Assembly: GCA_003552565.1 (NCBI GenBank)
Contig: PUNB01000240.1
Coordinates: 1-6,154, forward strand
Length of the DNA stretch: 6,154 bases
Direction of reading: 5' to 3'
Source of the DNA: Lentisphaerota bacterium
Lineage (GTDB): Bacteria; Verrucomicrobiota; Lentisphaeria; Oligosphaerales; PUNB01
Each line of letters begins with the position of its first letter. Position 1 is the stretch's first letter. This document shows positions 1 to 5,143 of the stretch, piece by piece. The notes under the pieces were generated by a model. It was not told where the DNA came from. It worked only from the letters and a program-made list of their open reading frames with translations, and did not search any database. The translations under genes and the position numbers were made by a program.

Positions 1-2
1 CC

Positions 3-1253
3 CGGCAGGGTGTCCGTTTTAACCACGCCTACTGCCCCTCGCCTTTATGCGTGCCGTCGCGCATGGCTTTCATGTCCGGCCGCCGGGTGCGGGATATTGG
101 CGTTTGGGATAACAACACGCGTTTACCCTCGGAGGAGCGAACCTGGGGACATCGACTGGAAGCCGCGGGTTATGAAACGGTGTTGTGCGGCCGCATGCAC
201 TTCAACGGACCGGACAAGCTGCACGGTTTCGGCGCCCAGATTGCCGAGGATCCGGATGCCAATGAATCCACCCCTAACTGGACAGAAAGCGGCGGCTCTT
301 TGTCCGAACACGCCCTTACAGCCGAAAAAATGCGCCGGCGCCCGAAGATAGGAAACGGTGTCGCCCTGGATGACCAGGCGGCGGAAGCGGCGAAAGAATT
401 CCTATTCTCTCACTCAAAAAATGATAATCCCTGGGCTTTGATGGTGGGGTTCAAGCACCCGCACGGACCGTGGAACGCGGAAAAAAGGTTCTGGGATCTC
501 TACGACCCGGACCACATCGACATGCCGACAAAGGAGTTGACCGCCGCTGACCGCCATCCCATGCACGAACGAAACCGCCGTTTTCGGCAAATGCCGGCGG
601 AGGGCTACCCGGAAGATGTCATCCGGCGCAATCGACACGGTTACTACGCGGCCATATCGCGCATGGACGAAAAAGTCGGCGAAGTTCTGGACGCCCTGGA
701 CAGCTCTGGACAGCGCCAAAACACCATTGTCGTGTATACCAGCGATCATGGCGAGATGCTCGGCGAACATGGTTTGTGGATGAAGTCATCACTGTTTGAA
801 CAATCTATCCGGGTTCCTCTGATCGTTTCCCATCCATTTCATCAAGACGTTGAAGAACAGCTTGCGCACAATGTCTCTTTGCTCGACCTGACGGCCTCCA
901 TCTGCGACTGGGCAAAGGCCGACACAGACGGCCTCGCGGGAAAAAGCATTGAGCCGCTGCTGCGGAATAAAAACGCTGAATGGGACAACAAAGCGATGGT
1001 GGAATATTACGCCACCTGGACCGATCGACCGATGGCGGCGCTGAAGCGGGATAATTTCAAGCTGCTGGCCAGTATGCGTGACCCGGTACAGTTGTTCGAT
1101 CTGGATGCGGACCCGCATGAAACCAGAGACCTTGCCTCCGACCCGGATTACGCCGAGATCCGCGACCGTTTACACACGGAGCTGACCAGAGAATGGGATG
1201 TTGAAAAGCTATATCACAAAGTCGCCGCCAGCCAGAAAGAACGTCTTGCCTGA
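3..1253 (+). CDS. Sulfatase 1, choline-sulfatase-like (5' partial)
   Basis: Family S1 arylsulfatase-type enzyme that hydrolyses a sulfate ester through a formylglycine made from cysteine. The frame is open to the left window edge, so the true start lies outside; 416 residues are visible. The maturation motif C-V-P-S-R begins with Cys at 48-50. A GTG at 51 follows that Cys directly and cannot be the start, since it would remove the nucleophile. Other family marks are G-R-M-H (189-200), H-P-H-G-P-W (from 456), and S-D-H-G-E-M-L-G-E-H-G with the metal-binding Asp-His at 744-749, followed by Lys at 783-785. The stretches 'VWDN' and 'MHFNGPDKLHGF' closely recall BetC choline sulfatase. Two oddities: the usually conserved Lys of G-K-x-H is Arg (192-194), and the protein ends at about the point where BetC proteins begin a C-terminal extension. 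The substrate is not established; choline sulfate is only one possibility. The N-terminus is not visible, so export cannot be judged. Confidence 0.93.
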   Translation, partial: RQGVRFNHAYCPSPLCVPSRMAFMSGRRVRDIGVWDNNTRLPSEERTWGHRLEAAGYETVLCGRMHFNGPDKLHGFGAQIAEDPDANESTPNWTESGGSLSEHALTAEKMRRRPKIGNGVALDDQAAEAAKEFLFSHSKNDNPWALMVGFKHPHGPWNAEKRFWDLYDPDHIDMPTKELTAADRHPMHERNRRFRQMPAEGYPEDVIRRNRHGYYAAISRMDEKVGEVLDALDSSGQRQNTIVVYTSDHGEMLGEHGLWMKSSLFEQSIRVPLIVSHPFHQDVEEQLAHNVSLLDLTASICDWAKADTDGLAGKSIEPLLRNKNAEWDNKAMVEYYATWTDRPMAALKRDNFKLLASMRDPVQLFDLDADPHETRDLASDPDYAEIRDRLHTELTREWDVEKLYHKVAASQKERLA

Positions 1254-1270
1254 TTAATTAATGCTAATTC

Positions 1271-1276
1271 GGGAGA
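1271..1276 (+). promoter_or_regulatory. Ribosome binding site deciding the start of sulfatase 2
   Basis: GGGAGA lies 11 bases before the ATG at 1288. The alternative in-frame ATG at 1261 is preceded by TGATTAATTA and has no purine-rich site, and its nine extra residues lie before the usual sulfatase N-terminus. The spacing is a little long, so the choice is favoured rather than certain. Confidence 0.55.
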
Positions 1277-1287
1277 ACAGCCAACAG

Positions 1288-2877
1288 ATGACAAGAAACA
1301 AACCCAACATAGTAATGATCCTGGCCGATGAACTGCGAGCCGACGGTCTGGGATGCTACGGCAACACCATATGCCGTACTCCGAACCTGGATCGGCTGGC
1401 CTCGCAGGGTACGTTGTTCGAGCAGTGCATGGTCACCCAGCCCACCTGCACACCGAGCCGCGCCTCGCTGCTGACCGGCTGCTTCCCCTCTGCTTTGCGA
1501 AGTCGCATGGTTGGCTGCGTCACGCCGGATGATAAACGTTTTTTACCGCGGGTTTTGCGGAACGCCGGTTATACCACAGCCTCAATCGGGAAAATTCATC
1601 TGGTGCCGCAGAAGGAAGAATGGGAATATATCCAGCGAACCCGTCAGGCGGACGGTTTGTTCGATTATTACGGGTTTCAATCCGTGGATTTAGTCAACGG
1701 CCACGGCATGGGCTGCAAGGGCCCCGGCTACAGCGCCTGGCTGAAAGAGCGCATGCTGGATGCTCAAGAGCAGATCGCCCCCGCCCCGGCCATCACCCCC
1801 GGAGTCAACACCGGCAAAATCAAAACCCAGCAGTGGAACCTGCCGGCCGATGCTCATGCCGGCGAATATATCGTCGAGAAAACGGAAAAATTTCTTCATC
1901 AGGCCGCCGAATCCGAAACTCCGTTTTTCCTGCATGTATCCTTCAATGATCCGCATCATCCGTTCACGGTGCCGGAACCTTACGCGAGCATGTATCGCCC
2001 CGAAGATATGCCGCCGCCCCTGGTGCCGGTGCATGAGGATGGTCGCGCAACACCGCTGCAATTAAAAACCTACCACGGCTCTCACACGGAGTTCGGCAAC
2101 CGTCAATTCGCTGATCGACTGATAGGCACTCCGCCAGCCGACTACACGCGAATCACCGAGGCGGACTGGCGTGCGACAAAAGCTGTCTACTACGGCATGA
2201 TCTCCCAGATGGACGACCAGATTGGACGCCTGATGCAGACTTTGCAGACAACCGGTCTGAGTGATAATACCATCGTGGTCTTCGTCAGCGACCATGGAGA
2301 ATACCTCGGCGATCACGGTTTCTGTGGGAAAGGCTTTCACTACGACAGCATCATCCGCACCCCTCTGATAGTCCAGGGACCTGGCACTCCGGCAGGGGAA
2401 AGGATTACCGGCGTTACTTCAGCACTGGATATCGCCCCCACCCTTCTCGACCTGGCGGGAGTTCCGGAGCCTGAAGCCGTCCAGGGCGTTTCCATGCGGC
2501 CGGCTTTACGGAAAGGAGACGAATCCTTGCCGAGAGACGCGGCTCTGACGGAAAATGACGATGATTTCGTCCCCATGCGGGCCCGCACCCTGACCACACG
2601 AGACTGGAAAATCACTATGTACGCGGGCAGCGCCGATGGTGAATTGTACGACCGGTGTCAGGATCCGGACGAATTATGCAACCGCTGGCATGACCCTGAA
2701 TATCAAACGGTGAAACAGGAACTGCTCGCCCGCCTCGCCGACCACCTCGTGTGCGCGGTGGATAGCGCCAACGGACGAACGCAGACTCCGACTAAACCAG
2801 TATCCAAGTTCCTCCCGCGAAACAATCAGAAAGCAAATAAAAACAAGGAAACTAATTATGACAAAAACCATCCATGA
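1288..2877 (+). CDS. Sulfatase 2 (family S1, cytoplasmic-looking)
   Basis: Formylglycine sulfatase of 529 residues. From the start at 1288 the protein enters the first core strand at once (NIVMILADELRADG), with no signal peptide, so a cytoplasmic location is inferred. Visible active-site elements are Asp14 in A-D-E, the maturation motif C54-T-P-S-R followed by A-S-L-L-T-G, G-K102-I-H104, D-P-H223-H-P-F, the metal-binding D335-H336 in S-D-H-G-E-Y-L-G-D-H-G, and Lys348 in G-K-G. All key positions are intact, so the enzyme should be active if matured; no maturase gene lies in the window. It follows sulfatase 1 after 34 bases, suggesting one operon. The last 25-35 residues are rich in Lys and Asn and run through A-rich DNA that looks like the leader of the next gene, overlapping its start by 20 bases; the original stop may have been lost. 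The substrate cannot be read from the sequence. Confidence 0.93.
   Translation: MTRNKPNIVMILADELRADGLGCYGNTICRTPNLDRLASQGTLFEQCMVTQPTCTPSRASLLTGCFPSALRSRMVGCVTPDDKRFLPRVLRNAGYTTASIGKIHLVPQKEEWEYIQRTRQADGLFDYYGFQSVDLVNGHGMGCKGPGYSAWLKERMLDAQEQIAPAPAITPGVNTGKIKTQQWNLPADAHAGEYIVEKTEKFLHQAAESETPFFLHVSFNDPHHPFTVPEPYASMYRPEDMPPPLVPVHEDGRATPLQLKTYHGSHTEFGNRQFADRLIGTPPADYTRITEADWRATKAVYYGMISQMDDQIGRLMQTLQTTGLSDNTIVVFVSDHGEYLGDHGFCGKGFHYDSIIRTPLIVQGPGTPAGERITGVTSALDIAPTLLDLAGVPEPEAVQGVSMRPALRKGDESLPRDAALTENDDDFVPMRARTLTTRDWKITMYAGSADGELYDRCQDPDELCNRWHDPEYQTVKQELLARLADHLVCAVDSANGRTQTPTKPVSKFLPRNNQKANKNKETNYDKNHP
2845..2850 (+). promoter_or_regulatory. Ribosome binding site of the oxidoreductase remnant
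   Basis: AAGGAA lies 7 bases before the ATG at 2858, inside the 3' end of sulfatase 2. This is a well-formed initiation region, which shows that the start of the remnant is an original gene start and not a chance ATG. Confidence 0.65.
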
Positions 2878-3082
2878 ACCGGCGGGGCGCTGCATTTCCG
2901 CGGATCATCTGGCGGAAGCGAGTCTGCGTATCCAGCAGACCTGCATGGCAACGGGACAAGCCGCCGGAATCGCTGCCGCAATCAGTCTGCAGAAAGAAAC
3001 CACCCCGCGCGAACTGGAGCCCATGGCCGTAGTCAGACAATTGGAGAAGGATCGCGATGTGGAACCGGCTTTCCAAGCTTAA
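2858..3082 (+). pseudogene. FAD-dependent oxidoreductase remnant (internal deletion)
   Basis: A 74-codon reading frame whose residues 10 onward match the C-terminal end of the FAD-dependent oxidoreductase family (FAD_oxidored type): G-R-C-I-S-A-D-H, then S-L-R-I-Q-Q-T-C-M-A-T-G-Q-A-A-G, then a final helix ending in V-V-R-Q-L. Full-length members are usually above 400 residues and begin with a Rossmann fold carrying GxGxxG; that fold and the middle of the protein are absent. The first nine residues (MTKTIHEPA) resemble the short leader seen before the Rossmann strand in relatives, and the ribosome binding site is good. The simplest reading is an in-frame deletion of roughly 1.1 kb or more that joined the two ends near 2880-2885. 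It cannot bind FAD as it stands and is probably non-functional. It overlaps sulfatase 2 by 20 bases and sits 15 bases before sulfatase 3. An assembly collapse in the source data could produce the same picture. Confidence 0.75.
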
Positions 3083-3086
3083 TGAC

Positions 3087-3090
3087 GGAG
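3087..3090 (+). promoter_or_regulatory. Ribosome binding site of sulfatase 3
   Basis: GGAG lies 7 bases before the ATG at 3098, in the 15-base gap after the oxidoreductase remnant. It supports this start, which is also where the sulfatase fold begins. Confidence 0.7.
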
Positions 3091-3097
3091 AACATAA

Positions 3098-4540
3098 ATG
3101 CAAGAACGCCCGAACATATTGTGGATAACCACGGATCAACAGCGCTACGATACCATTAACGCGCTGGGAAATCCCTATATCAACACGCCGAATCTTGACC
3201 GATTGTGTTCCGAAGGCACTGCCTTCAGGCAGGTGTATTGCCAGAACCCGATCTGCACCCCCAGTCGAGCCAGTTTCCTGACCGGCCTTTACCCCAGCAC
3301 GGTCCATGCGAATATCAATGGAAACAGGCGCTTCCGGACGGATAAACGGATAAAGCTCATCACCCGCCGTCTGGCCGACGCCGGGTATGACTGCGGGCTG
3401 TCCGGAAAACTGCACCTTGCCTCGGCCTGGAACGGCGTCGAGGAACGGAGTGATGACGGATATCGTTGTTTCTGGTACAGTCATTCCCCGCATCAGGGAC
3501 GCGGGAAAGGCAATCAGTACATGCAATGGCTTGAGGCACAGGGTGTCTTCGAAGAAGTGTTTGAAGAGACTGTTTCGCCAAATGGGGAAAAAGAATATCG
3601 TTACCGCGATGATGTGCCAATGAAATATCATCAGACAACCTGGTGTGCGGACAGGGCAATAGACTTTATGCGGGAAGAGCGCGACGGTCCGTGGCTTATG
3701 AGCGTCAATATTTTCGATCCCCATCCGCCATTCGATGCTCCGCGCTCCTACAGCAGACGTTATGATCCGCACGGTTTACCCGCCCCTTTGTTCCGGGAGA
3801 GTGATATAGAGAATCAGGAGAGGCTGAAAACGCATTTGTTTCAGACCTGCCCCGACGCTCCCGGGGACAAGCAGCAACAGCAAAAAGCTTCATACTATGG
3901 CATGATAGAACTCATCGATGAAAACGTGGGACGAATGCTTGACGCACTGGAAAACAGCGGCCAAAGGAAGAACACGGTGGTTGTTTTCAACTCCGATCAC
4001 GGGGAAATGCTCGGAGACCATGGATTGACAAAAAAAGGATGTCGCTTCTACGAAGGTCTCAGCAGAGTTCCGCTGATTATAAGCTGGCCTGAATGTTTTC
4101 AAAGCGGTGCCGAATGCAATGCTCTGGTGGAGCTTACCGATCTGGCACCGACTTTGGCGGAAATTGCGGGCGTGGACCTTCCCTGGACTCATGGCAAGTC
4201 TCTGATGCCGATTCTGGATGGCTCCGCTCCGGAATACAACCCCCGCAAATACGTTCGTTGCGAGTATTACGATACACTTAATATGCAGACGCCGCATGGC
4301 GACCCCGAAGAGCACGTGCCCTCCTATGCCACAATGTATCGGGACGATAGATACAAACTCGTGGTTTATCACGGCAACGACTATGGAGAGCTTTACGATC
4401 TTAAAAACGATCCGGAAGAGTTCAGAAACCTGTGGGAAGTGCCGGAGATGAAGGAGGTCAGGCAGGAACTCATCAGATGCAGTTTCGATGCCGGCATCAT
4501 TATTACCGATCCCGGATCTGAGCGAGTTGGTCGATATTGA
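3098..4540 (+). CDS. Sulfatase 3 (family S1, cytoplasmic-looking)
   Basis: Formylglycine sulfatase of 480 residues that appears complete. It begins MQERPNILWITTDQQRYD, straight into the first core strand, so no signal peptide is present and a cytoplasmic location is inferred. Active-site elements are Asp13 in T-D-Q-Q-R, the maturation motif C53-T-P-S-R followed by A-S-F-L-T-G, G-K104-L-H106, F-D-P-H209-P-P-F, the metal-binding D300-H301 in S-D-H-G-E-M-L-G-D-H-G, and Lys312/Lys313. The C-terminal subdomain has the usual L-Y-D-L-x-N-D-P-E-E-F-x-N-L-W element, and the ending R-V-G-R-Y is what I recall for complete members. It is the last gene of the sulfatase cluster and is followed by a GC-rich hairpin. 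The region between the nucleophile motif and G-K-L-H, which shapes the substrate pocket, differs from those of sulfatases 1 and 2, suggesting a different substrate. The exact substrate and subfamily cannot be assigned by eye. Confidence 0.95.
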   Translation: MQERPNILWITTDQQRYDTINALGNPYINTPNLDRLCSEGTAFRQVYCQNPICTPSRASFLTGLYPSTVHANINGNRRFRTDKRIKLITRRLADAGYDCGLSGKLHLASAWNGVEERSDDGYRCFWYSHSPHQGRGKGNQYMQWLEAQGVFEEVFEETVSPNGEKEYRYRDDVPMKYHQTTWCADRAIDFMREERDGPWLMSVNIFDPHPPFDAPRSYSRRYDPHGLPAPLFRESDIENQERLKTHLFQTCPDAPGDKQQQQKASYYGMIELIDENVGRMLDALENSGQRKNTVVVFNSDHGEMLGDHGLTKKGCRFYEGLSRVPLIISWPECFQSGAECNALVELTDLAPTLAEIAGVDLPWTHGKSLMPILDGSAPEYNPRKYVRCEYYDTLNMQTPHGDPEEHVPSYATMYRDDRYKLVVYHGNDYGELYDLKNDPEEFRNLWEVPEMKEVRQELIRCSFDAGIIITDPGSERVGRY

Positions 4541-4571
4541 CTAAATGGAGACGAACATACAAGCCCCGCCA

Positions 4572-4588
4572 CCGGCGCGATGTGCCGG
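4572..4588 (+). terminator. GC-rich hairpin after sulfatase 3 (possible terminator)
   Basis: CCGGCGC and GTGCCGG pair over seven positions (one G-U) around a GAT loop, starting 31 bases after the sulfatase 3 stop. No T-run follows directly, so a classical intrinsic terminator is not shown. It may instead stabilise the 3' end of the message or mark a Rho-type end. Confidence 0.3.
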
Positions 4589-4621
4589 ATACGCCGAGGG
4601 AGAGACTGGTGCGGCATATGA

Positions 4622-4725
4622 AACCTTGTCTTGTCCGCCTAAGGCGGATCTCGCACCTTGTCCAGTGTTTTTTTGACTTTGGAATTAGGTTCGGGATCCG
4701 CCTCAGGCGGATTCGGGACAAGGTT
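4622..4725. repeat. Inverted pair of palindromic repeat elements
   Basis: Two copies of one element lie in opposite orientation. Each contains a palindrome TCCGCCT-N-AGGCGGA (4634-4648 with A at the centre; 4697-4711 with C, extended to 4696-4712 by an A-T pair). Each palindrome is flanked on its outer side by the same 9-mer, AACCTTGTC at 4622-4630 and its complement GACAAGGTT at 4717-4725. The copies are separated by about 40 bases containing a T7 run. This layout resembles REP/BIME-type dispersed elements. In RNA each copy could form its own hairpin, or the two could pair as one long stem. Confidence 0.75.
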
Positions 4726-4808
4726 AACAACGCGAAGTCTCACATAAGCATCTGACTTCATGACTCAGTGACACCATGGATCTCATAACCACACTAAATC
4801 CATCCAGC

Positions 4809-4836
4809 GTCACGCAGTCACCAAGACACGGAGTCA
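4809..4836. repeat. Degenerate 8-base-period tandem repeat
   Basis: The units GTCACGCA, GTCACCAA and GACACGGA, then GTCA, follow one another without gaps. The pattern recalls the CACNGAGN-type period-8 sequences scattered through intergenic DNA of many bacteria. It is short and no function can be read from it. Confidence 0.4.
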
Positions 4837-4929
4837 AAAAACAATCTTAAACACCCAGCAAAAATACAAAATGACAAAAACAAATAAATGCAAAACGGTT
4901 CTGAAGATTTCAAGCTGAACGCCCCTATC

Positions 4930-4992
4930 TAGACCCCATCCGGAAAGGTATCGCACCCAACATGGGCGTGAGACCTTTCCGGACGGGGTCTA
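4930..4992. repeat. Long imperfect foldback (63 bases)
   Basis: Outer arms 4930-4949 and 4973-4992 are complementary over 20 bases with one mismatch (A4938 against C4984). Pairing continues inward past an A-G mismatch through TCGC/GTGA and, after an A-C mismatch, CCC/GGG, closing on the loop AACAT (4959-4963). The direct repeat CTATCT occurs at 4925-4930 and again at 4990-4995, at the outer edges of the arms. This could be a small non-autonomous transposable element with a target duplication, a REP-like element, or a strong RNA hairpin between transcription units. There is no T-run after it. Confidence 0.75.
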
Positions 4993-5131
4993 TCTGGCCT
5001 TCCGCGGACTGGTTTGATTCCAGTGATTCCGCCGAACGCATATCTCCCTGGCGTGATTTCACCGTCATGGCCAGCGGCGGCGACGTCCGGCAGTAGCCGA
5101 CTTTCCTAATGATGTGGCTCTCTATGTACAA
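4962..5131 (+). pseudogene. Possible decayed coding remnant before the URO-D-like gene
   Basis: One frame is open from 4905 to the TAG at 5094-5096. From about 4998 it reads like protein, with codons of high third-position GC similar to the flanking genes (for example S-P-W-R-D-F-T-V-M-A-S-G-G-D-V). From 5057 a second frame is open and continues as V-A-D-F-P-N-D-V-A-L-Y-V into the URO-D-like frame. A single frameshift near 5090 would join the two pieces. I do not recognise the protein and the stretch is short, so this may be chance. Confidence 0.2.
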
Positions 5132-5136
5132 AAAGG
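5131..5136 (+). promoter_or_regulatory. Ribosome binding site deciding the URO-D-like start
   Basis: AAAAGG lies 7 bases before the ATG at 5144. An upstream in-frame GTG at 5114 has no such site before it and would add only ten residues not expected in the family. Confidence 0.65.
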
Positions 5137-5143
5137 TTTAACG

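Larger units (their letters stand above)
4541..5143. other. Structured intergenic region without a convincing gene
   Basis: A 603-base gap between sulfatase 3 and the URO-D-like gene. It holds, in order, a GC-rich hairpin (4572-4588), a pair of inverted palindromic repeats (4622-4725) with a T7 run between them (4668-4674), a degenerate 8-base-period repeat (4809-4836), an A-rich tract (about 4837-4900), a long foldback (4930-4992), and a coding-like but broken stretch (about 4962-5131). No tRNA, clear sigma-70 promoter or riboswitch was seen. Confidence 0.8.

Noticed and set aside
2852..3772. A 306-codon open frame on the minus strand
   Set aside because: It lies antisense to the start of sulfatase 3 and the oxidoreductase remnant, both of which show clear family motifs. 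Its translation has no recognisable domain.
3890..4372. A 160-codon open frame on the minus strand
   Set aside because: It is a shadow of the conserved metal-binding half of sulfatase 3, with no motif of its own.
4668..4674. T7 run as an intrinsic terminator
   Set aside because: The nearest stem (4634-4648) ends about 20 bases before it, too far for a standard terminator.
4871..4918. A 15-codon mini-ORF (MTKTNKC...)
   Set aside because: It shares ATGACAAAAAC with the start of the oxidoreductase remnant, but has no ribosome binding site and lies in A-rich DNA, so it is probably chance.
5100..5130. TATGTA at 5123 as a -10 box for the URO-D-like gene
   Set aside because: It has no matching -35 element and would put the transcript start nearly on the ribosome binding site.
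4925..5131. A 68-codon minus-strand frame across the foldback
   Set aside because: It runs through the palindrome and has no good start region; its translation looks like that of a non-coding repeat.
4541..5143. CRISPR array
   Set aside because: The repeats here are inverted palindromes and a short octamer pattern; there are no regularly spaced direct repeats with unique spacers.
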